Shown here one piece after another: positions 41,162 through 48,756 of a stretch of DNA of 64,000 nt. The stretch comes from Clostridiales bacterium. Its GTDB lineage: Bacteria; Bacillota; Clostridia; Oscillospirales; Oscillospiraceae. A program made the position numbers and the translations under genes. The DNA is taken from positions 124,001 through 188,000 of the forward strand of contig SFKX01000001.1 in NCBI GenBank assembly GCA_004553625.1, written 5' to 3'. Position 1 is the first letter of the stretch, and the number at the start of each line of letters is the position of its first letter. A model generated the notes under the pieces. It made no database searches, had not been told where the DNA came from, and worked only from the letters and a program-made list of their open reading frames with translations.

Positions 41162-42115
41162 TCAGCAGCTGGCGCCGCCCTTGGCGGTGGCGGCCATCTT
41201 CAATATGTCCCCTTTGCGGCTGAGGACCTCGTCGCTCTTGAGCTGGCGGATGAACTCCTCCACGCCGACCCGGTCTATCGTCCGGCCGAAGCGCTCGCCC
41301 GTCCGGCCCAGCTCGCGGTAGAGCAGGATGGCCTTTTCTATGAGCTTCATGACCTCGTCCTCTGAGTAGACCCCGCCGATGTTCGTGCCGAGCCGCTGGG
41401 TCTTGCCCCAGATACCGCCGATCACCACGGCGTAGCCCCGCTCCTTCTCCGAAAAGCTGTGCAGCGGGCAGGCGGCGATGCACTTTCCGCAGTTCGTGCA
41501 GGCGGCCTTGTCCACGACGATCTTCCCCGCCGCGCCCCGCGAGACGCAGTGTACGGGACAGCGCTCTATCACCGCGCACTTCACGCAGTTGCGGCACCTG
41601 TTGAGGTCCTGCTCCGGCACGCTCTGGCCGTAGACGCCGAAGTCGTTCAGGCCGGGCTTCACGCAGTTGTTCGGGCAGCCGCCCACGGCTATCTTGAACT
41701 TGTGCGGCAGCGTGACCTCGTGCCAGCCCACGAAGAATTCGTCATATATCCGCTTGGCAAAGGCCTGAGTATCGAAAAGGCCGTGTACGCACACCGTCCC
41801 CTTGCAGGCTACCACGGGCCGCACTATGGAGCCCGTGCCGCCCGTCACCAGGCCGGCCGCCTCGACCTCCTTGACCAGCGGTTCGAGGTTCTCATACGGC
41901 ACGCCCTGTATCTCTATCGTCAGGCGGACCGTCAGCGCGACGCGCCCGTCGCCGTATTTCTTTGCGACGTCCGTCACCATCTGCATCTGCTCGTTTGTGA
42001 ACACGCCGTTCGGCGCAACTATGCGCGCTATGAAGTGCTCGCCGTCGTTATTGAGGATGAGCCCGCGCCCCTTGAGCGCCTTTTTCTCCGCTTCGGTGAT
42101 TTTGAGCAAAGTCAT
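41162..42115 (-). CDS. AsrC-like sirohaem/[4Fe-4S] sulfite/nitrite-reductase-fold protein
   Basis: A 317-residue single-subunit protein resembling anaerobic sulfite reductase subunit C. An N-terminal ferredoxin-like half-domain (RLTIEIQGVPYENLEPLVKEVEAAGL) is followed by a sirohaem/Fe-S cysteine set: CKGTVCVHG (about 108-116) and GGCPNNCVKPGLNDFG (about 144-159). An inserted dicluster ferredoxin region (CRNCVKCAVIERCPVHCV and CTNCGKCIAACPL) lies at about 172-220. AsrA and AsrB partners are not nearby, so electron supply and true substrate (sulfite, nitrite or other) are unknown. It is downstream of a Nit2-type amidase and a thioredoxin-reductase-like flavoprotein. Confidence 0.82.
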   Translation of the reverse strand: MTLLKITEAEKKALKGRGLILNNDGEHFIARIVAPNGVFTNEQMQMVTDVAKKYGDGRVALTVRLTIEIQGVPYENLEPLVKEVEAAGLVTGGTGSIVRPVVACKGTVCVHGLFDTQAFAKRIYDEFFVGWHEVTLPHKFKIAVGGCPNNCVKPGLNDFGVYGQSVPEQDLNRCRNCVKCAVIERCPVHCVSRGAAGKIVVDKAACTNCGKCIAACPLHSFSEKERGYAVVIGGIWGKTQRLGTNIGGVYSEDEVMKLIEKAILLYRELGRTGERFGRTIDRVGVEEFIRQLKSDEVLSRKGDILKMAATAKGGASC

Positions 42116-42204
42116 CGCCTCCTGTACAATTTTCCCGGATATCCTTCATCGTAACGCCGTCCGGGAGGCCGCGTCAAGGCTCAATTCGCCATTTTTCGGT
42201 TTTT

Positions 42205-43023
42205 TCACGCCCTGCCCAGCGTATACATGTCCGGACGCCGCGCCGACATCAGCGGCAGCTGGCGGCGTACGCTCTCCACCCGCTCCGGCTCGAGCTCGGC
42301 GTAGACGATCTCCTCACTCGCGCCAGCCCGGGCCAGGACCTCGCCCCAGGGCGACACCACGATCGAGTTGGAGTACGAGACGTAGAAGCCCTGCTCGTCC
42401 CGAGCCGGGGCGCAGCCCAGCATATAAATCTGGTTGTCCACCGCGCGGCAGCGGAACAGTATCTCCCAGTGCGCCGGACCCGTCGTCATGTTGAAGGACG
42501 CCGGGCAGATCACCGCCCAGGCCCCGTCCAGCGCCATGATCCGCGCCAGCTCCGGGAAGCGGATGTCAAAACAGATGCACAGCCCCAGCCGCCCGAACTC
42601 CGTATCCAGGACGCAGATCTCGTCCCCCGGCGTGAAGGTGGCCGATTCCTTGAAGTGCTGTCCGCCCTCGACGTCTATGTCAAAGAGGTGCACCTTCCGG
42701 CAGCGCCCTGTCTGCTTCCCCTCCCGGTTGAACACGAAGGACGTATTGTAGATCTTCCCGTCCTCTGCCGTCTCCGGGATGGAACCGCCGATGAGCCAGA
42801 CCCCGTTCTCCGCCGCCGCGCGGGAGAGCATGCTCCAGGCCGGCCCGCCCACGGGCTCCTGGTTCTCCACAAAGGCGCGGTTGCGGTATTCGCAGCAGAA
42901 CATCTCCGGCAGGACGCAGAGGTCCGCGCCACCCGACGCCGCCTCGCGTATCAGCGCCTCCGCCTTGTCGAGGTTCGTCTGTTTATCCTGCACGTTCTGC
43001 ATCTGTATGAGCGCGACTTTCAT
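42205..43023 (-). CDS. Carbon-nitrogen hydrolase (Nit2/omega-amidase type)
   Basis: A 272-residue nitrilase-superfamily amidase with the triad E40 (LCVLPEMF), K110 (RCRKVHLFDIDV) and C151 (GLCICFDIRFPE). Nit2 relatives deaminate 2-oxoglutaramate and succinamate to 2-oxoglutarate and succinate, a repair and salvage role. This specificity is probable but not proved by sequence. The ATG at 43023 follows GGGGGAGATAG. The upstream in-frame extension over the flavoprotein gene is not coding. It lies 22 bases after the thioredoxin-reductase-like gene. Confidence 0.9.
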   Translation of the reverse strand: MKVALIQMQNVQDKQTNLDKAEALIREAASGGADLCVLPEMFCCEYRNRAFVENQEPVGGPAWSMLSRAAAENGVWLIGGSIPETAEDGKIYNTSFVFNREGKQTGRCRKVHLFDIDVEGGQHFKESATFTPGDEICVLDTEFGRLGLCICFDIRFPELARIMALDGAWAVICPASFNMTTGPAHWEILFRCRAVDNQIYMLGCAPARDEQGFYVSYSNSIVVSPWGEVLARAGASEEIVYAELEPERVESVRRQLPLMSARRPDMYTLGRA

Positions 43024-43045
43024 TCTATCTCCCCCTTCCCGGAAA

Positions 43046-43963
43046 TCAGAGCCTGTCCATATGCCGGCAGGCGGCCACGGCTGCGGCCGCGCCGTCTCCC
43101 ACGGCGGTCGTGAGCTGGCGGACCGTCTTGGCCCGGCAGTCGCCCGCGGCAAAGATGCCCGGAACGCCCGCGGCACAGTCCTCGCCCGCGGCGAACCAGC
43201 CGGCCTCGTCCAGGTGCGCCAGCTCCGCAAAGGGCGCGTTCGCGGGCTCGTAGCCCACCGCCACGAAGAGCCCGTCCACCTTTATGCTCCGGCGCTCTCC
43301 GCCCGTGACCGGCTCTATCACCAGGCCCGTGAGCTCGCCCTCGCCCTCCAGCTCCGCCACCCGGCTCGACATGCAGAACTCTATGTTCGGCCTCGAGCGC
43401 GCGGCGCTGACGTTCGCCGCCTCGGCGCGGAACTCGTCGCGTCTGTGTATTATGTAAACCTTCGAACTGCCGTTGGAGAGCAGGAGCGCGTCCTGCAGCG
43501 CGGCGTCGCCGCCGCCGGCCACGGCGACGGGGCGGTCCTTGTAGAAGGCGCCGTCGCAGACTGCGCAGTAGCACACGCCGTTTCCGGCGAGCTCCTCCTC
43601 GCGCGGGACGCCGAGCCTGCGGTGCTGGGCTCCGGTTGCGAGGATGACGGTTTTTGCGGCGTACTCGCCCTCGGGCGTTATGACGGCGAAGCCCTTGCCC
43701 TCCCGTCGCAGGCCGGTGACCTCCGCGAGCTCGGCCTGGGCGCCCATATCGAGGGCCTGGGCGAACATCCGGTCCGCGAGCTCAGCGCCGGAGATCTCCG
43801 GGATGCCGGGGAAGTTGTCCACCTTGGGCGACCAGGCGATCTGACCGCCAAAACCATTTTTCTCCAGCACGAGCACGGAGCGCTCCGCGCGCCTGCCGTA
43901 GATGGCCGCGGAAAGCCCCGCCGGCCCGCCGCCGACGATGACGATGTCGTAAGAACCTTGCAT
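43046..43963 (-). CDS. trxB: Thioredoxin-disulfide reductase (TrxB-like flavoprotein)
   Basis: A 305-residue FAD enzyme. It has an N-terminal dinucleotide fold IVIVGGGPAGLSAAIY (8-23), redox-active pair CAVC (C133, C136) in the NAD(P)H domain, the second dinucleotide motif VAVAGGGDAALQDALLL (about 150-166) and the FAD-binding GIFAAGDCRAKTVRQLTTAVGDGA ending. It reduces thioredoxin or a related partner in the cytoplasm. No thioredoxin gene is adjacent. Confidence 0.9.
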   Translation of the reverse strand: MQGSYDIVIVGGGPAGLSAAIYGRRAERSVLVLEKNGFGGQIAWSPKVDNFPGIPEISGAELADRMFAQALDMGAQAELAEVTGLRREGKGFAVITPEGEYAAKTVILATGAQHRRLGVPREEELAGNGVCYCAVCDGAFYKDRPVAVAGGGDAALQDALLLSNGSSKVYIIHRRDEFRAEAANVSAARSRPNIEFCMSSRVAELEGEGELTGLVIEPVTGGERRSIKVDGLFVAVGYEPANAPFAELAHLDEAGWFAAGEDCAAGVPGIFAAGDCRAKTVRQLTTAVGDGAAAAVAACRHMDRL

Positions 43964-44031
43964 AAAAATCGCTCCAAAATGTAGATTTACTTGGCCAGGG
44001 CACTGCCCAATGGTCAGTATAAATTGATAAT

Positions 44032-44148
44032 TCAGCCGCAGTTAGGGCAGGAGACGCGGCCTTTGCGCCGGTGTGAGAGGAAGATAGTGCTGTTGATGAT
44101 ATTTTCGCCGCATTTTGGGCAGACGTACTTTCCTGCCACAGCCTTCAT
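44032..44148 (-). CDS. Tiny double-CxxC zinc-ribbon protein (tentative)
   Basis: A 38-codon frame encoding MKAVAGKYVCPKCGENIINS and ending in KGRVSCPNCG. The two CPxCG knuckles 22 residues apart are a typical zinc ribbon and are unlikely by chance. No good ribosome site is seen before the ATG, and a TTG four codons upstream is possible, so it may be an expressed small protein or the remnant of a larger one. It lies in a less G+C-rich 300-base gap (43964-44267). The rest of that gap holds one small hairpin (CAGCAC/GTGCTG then T5 on the plus strand, near 44225-44245) and nothing else I recognise. Confidence 0.5.
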   Translation of the reverse strand: MKAVAGKYVCPKCGENIINSTIFLSHRRKGRVSCPNCG

Positions 44149-44267
44149 CCAACACAATGATACCACACAAGTTCCTTTTTGGAAATGCTTTTAGAGACTG
44201 ACTTCCGACAAGCGTTCCGATATTACAGCACAGACAGGTGCTGTTTTTCTGCTGCACTGGTCAATGC

Positions 44268-45029
44268 TCACAGCCAGATCCCCCAGTCGCCATAGTTATG
44301 TATGCCGCTGCCGTGGTGAAGTTCGCCCTTTGCCTTCAACTCCCGCAGAGCGTCGCGCATCCTGATTACAAGTTCTGGTTTTACGTCAAGCGAGTGGTGT
44401 GCGGGGAATATGCGTTCGGCAGGAAGCGCGGCTATGCGCTCGAGCGAATCGAGGTAGGCCGCGGGGTCGGTCGAGGGATAATAGGCGAGCAGCAGGTCCG
44501 CGTACACAAGGTCGCCCGTGTAGAGCCAACGCCTGTCGGGTTCCCAAAAACACATGTGTCCAGGCGAGTGACCGGGGGTGTGCAGGATCTCTGCACATCG
44601 CCCGCCCAGTTCTATCCTGTCTCCGTCTCGAAGCACGCGGGAGGGCGTACCCTGGAACATTTCGTACCCTGACACATCAAAACCCTCCGGCAGTTTGCAG
44701 CGGTCCACAACCATTTCACGTATGGTGTCAGCACCCAGAGGGAAGTGTCCGCTCAGCCAGTCCAGCTCCGCCTCGTGCGCATAAAACTCGGAAAACTCGC
44801 TGTGGCCGCCGATGTGATCCCAGTGTATGTGTGTCGCAACAGGTATGACGGGGCCGGACGTCAGCGCAGACACCTCCCCTGATATTTTGCAGATGCCCAG
44901 GCCTGTGTCGATCAGCAAACTGCGCTCAGCACCCTGCAGAAGGTAGCAATGTGTTTCCTCCCAGTGCCTGTACTCGCTGATGATGTGTGTGCTGTCATCA
45001 ATTCTATCTATGGTAAACCAATCTTCCAT
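44268..45029 (-). CDS. MBL-fold metallo-hydrolase
   Basis: A 253-residue metallo-beta-lactamase-fold hydrolase with the metal motif THIHWDHIGGH (H67, H69, D71, H72). Further ligands are HTPGHSPGHMCFW (about 150), YTGDLVYADLLLAYYP (Asp, about 170) and FPAHHSLDV (about 210). The substrate class (lactone, thioester or phosphodiester) cannot be told. Codon choice and base composition look somewhat less G+C-rich than the neighbours, so a separate history is possible. GGGAG precedes the ATG by 7 bases. It is a single gene bounded by hairpins. Confidence 0.9.
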   Translation of the reverse strand: MEDWFTIDRIDDSTHIISEYRHWEETHCYLLQGAERSLLIDTGLGICKISGEVSALTSGPVIPVATHIHWDHIGGHSEFSEFYAHEAELDWLSGHFPLGADTIREMVVDRCKLPEGFDVSGYEMFQGTPSRVLRDGDRIELGGRCAEILHTPGHSPGHMCFWEPDRRWLYTGDLVYADLLLAYYPSTDPAAYLDSLERIAALPAERIFPAHHSLDVKPELVIRMRDALRELKAKGELHHGSGIHNYGDWGIWL

Positions 45030-45050
45030 TCTTATGCTCCCAATATAAAT

Positions 45051-45082
45051 CGTGCCGCAGAAGTAAACACTTCTGCGGCACG
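45051..45082. terminator. Perfect 14-bp hairpin between MGMT-like and MBL genes
   Basis: CGTGCCGCAGAAGT (45051-45064) and ACTTCTGCGGCACG (45069-45082) around a four-base loop. On the minus strand it is followed by ATTTATATT. It should end the nrdG-nrdD-MGMT transcript. Confidence 0.8.
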
Positions 45083-45087
45083 GTACC

Positions 45088-45390
45088 TTATATTCCGCAG
45101 GCTTGCATATCCACGCGGCCGTCGGGGAGGAAAGAGACTCCCTCCCCGCGGAGGAGGCGGCGCTGCACCTCCGGGCCGCCGAAGGCGTAGCCCGTGCACA
45201 CGCTCCCGTCGCGGAACACCACGCGGTGGCAGGGTATCGCCCCGGGCTCCGGGTTCCGGTGCAGCGCGAAGCCCACGCCCCGCGCGCCCCGCGGGTTCCC
45301 CGCCAGCGCCGCCACGCGGCCGTAGCTCATCACCCGGCCCGCGGGTATGGTCCTGACGACCTCGTAGATCCGCCGTGTGAACTCAGTCAT
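45088..45390 (-). CDS. MGMT-family DNA-repair domain protein (short form)
   Basis: A 100-residue protein containing only the DNA-binding methyltransferase domain. The helix-turn-helix region is IPAGRVMSYGRVAALAGNPRGARGVGFALHRNP, and the active-site block IPCHRVV has the acceptor cysteine C54. Because Cys is kept, it differs from alkyltransferase-like proteins that replace it with Trp, yet the N-terminal domain of true Ogt/MGMT is missing. It may repair or flag O6-alkylguanine. Its start overlaps the nrdD stop (45387-45390), linking it to nucleotide supply. Confidence 0.88.
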   Translation of the reverse strand: MTEFTRRIYEVVRTIPAGRVMSYGRVAALAGNPRGARGVGFALHRNPEPGAIPCHRVVFRDGSVCTGYAFGGPEVQRRLLRGEGVSFLPDGRVDMQACGI

Positions 45391-47810
45391 TGCGCCGCGT
45401 GTACTGCGTACTGCTTGATCGCGCCGGCCCCGGCGTATTTCTCAAAGTGCTCGCCGTCCGTCACGACCAGCGTCGGCGCCTGCTTCACGCCGTATTTCTT
45501 TGCCAGCTCCGCGTTGTCCTCGGCGTTGAGCTTCTCGTAGGCGAAGCCCTGCTTGTCCAGCATCGTCACAGCAAGGCGGCAGTTCGGGCAGGTCGGCGTT
45601 GTGAAGAGCAGCGCCTGGCCGAGCTTCTCCACCTGAGCCGCGGGCTGCTCCGCAGCGGGCTGGATGTGCCGGTCGAGGTCCGGCTCCACGTCGCAGCCGC
45701 AGGCCGAAGCGTGCGGGTGCTTCACGGGGTCGAGGTGGCTGTGGGAGAGATCGTAGGTCTTGCGCTCCTTGTACTCCTGCGTCTTGCCTGCGTTCCAGTT
45801 CTGCACCGGGCGGTAGTAGCCGGTGATGCGGCTGTAGACCTCCGCGCTCTCACCGCAGTGCGGGCAGGTGAACTGCTCCCCGGCGAGGTAGCCGTCGTTC
45901 TTGCAGACCGAGTACGTCGGGCTGAGAGTGTAGTAGGGCAGCTTGTAGTTCTCCGCGATCTTGCGCACGAGGCTCGCCGCGGCCTGCCAGTCGGGCAGCT
46001 TCTCGCCCAGGAAGGCGTGGAACACCGTGCCGGAGGTGTAGAGCGTCTGGAGCTCGTCCTGGATGTCCAGCGCCGCAAAGATGTCCTCCGTGTAGCCCAC
46101 GGGCAGGTGGGAGCTGTTCGTATAATACGGGGTGCCGCCCGGCTCCGCCGCCGTGATGATGTCCGGGTAGCGCTCCACGTCGTGCTTGGCGAGGCGGTAG
46201 CTCGTGCTCTCCGCCGGGGTGGCCTCGAGGTTATAGAGGTCGCCGTATTTCTCCTGGTAGTCGGAGAGGCGGTTCAGCATGTGGTTCAGGGTCTTTTTGG
46301 TGAATTCCTGGCAGTTCTCGTGCGTCATGTCCGCGCGGACCCACTTGGCGTTCAGGCCCGCCTCGTTCATGCCGACAAGGCCGATGGTGGAGAAGTGGTT
46401 GTCGAAGCTGCCGAGGTAGCGCTTCGTATAGGGGTAGAGCCCCTCGTTCATGAGCTTCGTCACGACGTCACGCTTTATCTTGAGGCTGCGGGCGGCGATG
46501 TCCATGAGCTTGTCGAGGCGGCGGAAGAAGTCGGCCTCGTCCTTGGCGAGGTAGGCCAGGCGCGGCATGTTCAGCGTGACGACGCCGATGGAGCCGGTGC
46601 TCTCGCCGGAGCCGAAGTAGCCGCCGGACTTCTTGCGCAGCTCGCGCAGGTCGAGCCTCAGACGGCAGCACATGCTGCGCACGTCGGAGGGCTCCATGTC
46701 GGAGTTGATGTAGTTGGAAAAGTAGGGAGTGCCGTACTTGGCCGTCATCTCGAAGAGGAGCTTGTTGTTCTCGGTGGGGCTCCAGTCGAAGTCCTTCGTT
46801 ATCGAGTAGGTCGGGATGGGGTACTGGAAGCCGCGGCCGTTGGCGTCGCCCTCGATCATGAGGTCGATGAAGGCCTTGTTGACCATGTCCATCTCGCGCT
46901 TGCAGTCGCCGTAGGTAAAGTCCATCTCCTTGCCGCCGACGATGGCCTTGAGGTCCTTGAGGTCTGCGGGGACGGTCCAGTCGAGCGTGATGTTGGAGAA
47001 GGGCGCCTGCGTACCCCAGCGGGACGGGGTGTTCACGCCGTAGACAAAGCTCTGGATGCACTGCTTGACTTCTTTATAGCTGAGGTTATCGACCTTCACG
47101 AAGGGGGCGAGGTAGGTGTCGAAGCTGGAGAAGGCCTGCGCGCCCGCCCACTCGTTCTGCATGATGCCGAGGAAGTTCACCATCTGGTTGCAGAGCGTGG
47201 AGAGGTGGCTCGCGGGGGAGGAGGTTATCTTGCCCGGGATGCCGCCGAGGCCCTCCTGGATGAGCTGCTTGAGGCTCCAGCCCGCGCAGTAGCCCGTGAG
47301 CATGGAGAGGTCGTGCAGGTGGAGGTCTGCGTTCTTGTGGGCGTTGGCGATCTCGTCGTCATAGATCTCGGAGAGCCAGTAGTTCGCCGTGATGGCGCCG
47401 GAGTTCGAGAGGATGAGGCCGCCGACGGAGTAGTTCACGGTGCTGTTCTCCTTGACGCGCCAGTCGGAGGCGTCGAGGTAGGAGTCCACGACGTTCTTGT
47501 AGTCGAGGTAGGTGGAGCGCATGTTGCGCAGCTTCTCGCGCTGGCGGCGGTAGAGGATGTAGGCCTTGGCGACGTGCTCGTAGCCGCCGCGGGAGAGCAC
47601 CGCCTCAACGCTGTCCTGGATGTCCTCGACCGAGACGGCCCCGTCCTCTATCTTGGACTGGAAGTCCGCCGTTACCTTGAGCGAGAGGAAGTCTATGACG
47701 CTCTCGTTATACTCCGTCCCCGTGGCCTCGAAGGCCTTGGTTATCGCGCTCGATATTTTGGCGATGTTGAAATCTACGAGCTCGCCCTCTCTTTTCCTGA
47801 CCCTGTACAT
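45387..47810 (-). CDS. nrdD: Anaerobic ribonucleoside-triphosphate reductase with C-terminal thioredoxin-like domain
   Basis: An 807-residue class III ribonucleotide reductase making dNTPs without oxygen. An N-terminal ATP-cone (MYRVRKREGELVDFNIAKISSAI, about 1-90) is the allosteric site. The catalytic barrel follows (LHDLSMLTGYCAGWSL, GSGESTGSIGVVTLNMPRLAY). Zinc-site cysteines are SVCKNDGY and FTCPHCG. The glycyl-radical segment reads RITGYYRPVQNWNAGKTQEY (about 672-691). Residues about 735-807 form an extra thioredoxin/glutaredoxin-like domain with TCPNC (C741, C744) and the cis-Pro segment VKQAPTLVV, which may re-reduce the active site. The nrdG gene is immediately upstream. Confidence 0.95.
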   Translation of the reverse strand: MYRVRKREGELVDFNIAKISSAITKAFEATGTEYNESVIDFLSLKVTADFQSKIEDGAVSVEDIQDSVEAVLSRGGYEHVAKAYILYRRQREKLRNMRSTYLDYKNVVDSYLDASDWRVKENSTVNYSVGGLILSNSGAITANYWLSEIYDDEIANAHKNADLHLHDLSMLTGYCAGWSLKQLIQEGLGGIPGKITSSPASHLSTLCNQMVNFLGIMQNEWAGAQAFSSFDTYLAPFVKVDNLSYKEVKQCIQSFVYGVNTPSRWGTQAPFSNITLDWTVPADLKDLKAIVGGKEMDFTYGDCKREMDMVNKAFIDLMIEGDANGRGFQYPIPTYSITKDFDWSPTENNKLLFEMTAKYGTPYFSNYINSDMEPSDVRSMCCRLRLDLRELRKKSGGYFGSGESTGSIGVVTLNMPRLAYLAKDEADFFRRLDKLMDIAARSLKIKRDVVTKLMNEGLYPYTKRYLGSFDNHFSTIGLVGMNEAGLNAKWVRADMTHENCQEFTKKTLNHMLNRLSDYQEKYGDLYNLEATPAESTSYRLAKHDVERYPDIITAAEPGGTPYYTNSSHLPVGYTEDIFAALDIQDELQTLYTSGTVFHAFLGEKLPDWQAAASLVRKIAENYKLPYYTLSPTYSVCKNDGYLAGEQFTCPHCGESAEVYSRITGYYRPVQNWNAGKTQEYKERKTYDLSHSHLDPVKHPHASACGCDVEPDLDRHIQPAAEQPAAQVEKLGQALLFTTPTCPNCRLAVTMLDKQGFAYEKLNAEDNAELAKKYGVKQAPTLVVTDGEHFEKYAGAGAIKQYAVHAAQ

Positions 47811-47852
47811 CTTTTGTCCTCCTGTTATCTAACAACTCAAATTAAAAACACA

Positions 47853-48548
47853 TCATATCCCGCGCAGCTGCACGGAAGGGACCAGCGGCCGCACGATCTG
47901 CGCGAGGCGCTTCATCTCCGCCTCCGTGAAGGCAGAGAGCCCCCGGGCAGATATCAGGTCGCCCGAATCTTTGAAGCACTGGATGTAGTATTCCTTCGCC
48001 CCGGCGATCCACTCGGCTATCCCCGCGAAGTCGGCCTCGGTGTGCAGGCCCTTCACCGCCGTCGTGCGGAACTCGTAGTCCACGCCGCAGCTCATGAGGT
48101 AGGCCGCAGACTCGCGCACCGGACCCAGGTCCAGCCCCGGCACGCCCGTCACGCGGGCGTAGTTTTCCGGCGCGGCCTTCACGTCCATCGCGACCCTGTC
48201 CGCCAGCCCGGACTCGACTATCCGCCGGAGCCGCTCCGGGAAGGTCCCGTTCGTGTCCAGCTTCACGGCGTAGCCCAGCGCCTTTATCTCCGAGAGCAGG
48301 CCCTCGAGCCCTGCGTGGAGCAGCGGCTCCCCGCCCGTCACGGCCACGCCGTCCAGGATCCCCACGCGCTTTTTCAGAAAGGCCATGAGCTCGTCGTGTC
48401 CGATCACGTCCCGCTCCCGCTCCGGCAGCGCCAGAGACGCGTTGTGGCAGAAGGGGCAGCGCAGGTCGCAGCCGCCTGTAAAAATCGTGCAGGCCACGCG
48501 GCCCGGATAGTCCAGCAAAGTCAGCTTTTGCAGCCCGGATACGTCCAT
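47853..48548 (-). CDS. nrdG: Anaerobic ribonucleotide reductase activating protein (radical SAM)
   Basis: A 231-residue radical SAM activase with the cluster motif C27-C31-C34 (GGCDLRCPFCHN), the SAM-binding VTGGEPLLH (about 70-78) and LDTNGTFPERL. It installs the glycyl radical on NrdD. The length is that of the longer NrdG/PflA-like group. First gene of the nrdG-nrdD-MGMT unit, transcribed from the promoter at 48633-48661. Confidence 0.92.
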   Translation of the reverse strand: MDVSGLQKLTLLDYPGRVACTIFTGGCDLRCPFCHNASLALPERERDVIGHDELMAFLKKRVGILDGVAVTGGEPLLHAGLEGLLSEIKALGYAVKLDTNGTFPERLRRIVESGLADRVAMDVKAAPENYARVTGVPGLDLGPVRESAAYLMSCGVDYEFRTTAVKGLHTEADFAGIAEWIAGAKEYYIQCFKDSGDLISARGLSAFTEAEMKRLAQIVRPLVPSVQLRGI

Positions 48549-48628
48549 TTCTCCAAAACATCCCCGTTTTCATGCATAAACGAGCGCCCGCCGGGTCCGC
48601 ACATCTTGCGGTCCCGGGAGCGTCCGTA

Positions 48629-48661
48629 TCACAATATATAGTGTTATTCTCCGCTTGTCAA
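48629..48661 (-). promoter_or_regulatory. Sigma-A promoter of nrdG-nrdD with an overlapping NrdR-type box
   Basis: Minus strand: -35 TTGACA (48656-48661), 17-bp spacer, -10 TATATT (48633-48638). Over the -10 lies the palindrome ACACTATATATTGTGA (48629-48644), which matches the NrdR box pattern ACACWATATATWGTGT closely. NrdR represses ribonucleotide reductase genes when dATP is high. I could not find a second box at the usual spacing. Confidence 0.82.
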
Positions 48662-48756
48662 GAGCTTGGGGCGAAAAAGTTGGATTGTAAACTGCCGTAA
48701 CCTCTTTGTAACTGGAGCTACACCGTTTCGACACGCAAAGCCAAAAATCCCGCCGC

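Noticed and set aside
44042-44257. 71-codon minus-strand frame in the 44-kb gap
   Set aside because: The zinc-ribbon reading in another frame (44032-44148) has two CPxCG motifs and explains the region better.
45390-48641. 1083-codon open frame on the plus strand
   Set aside because: It runs antisense to nrdD and nrdG, is rich in Arg, Val, Leu and Ala as expected from reverse reading of G+C-rich genes, and shows no domain.
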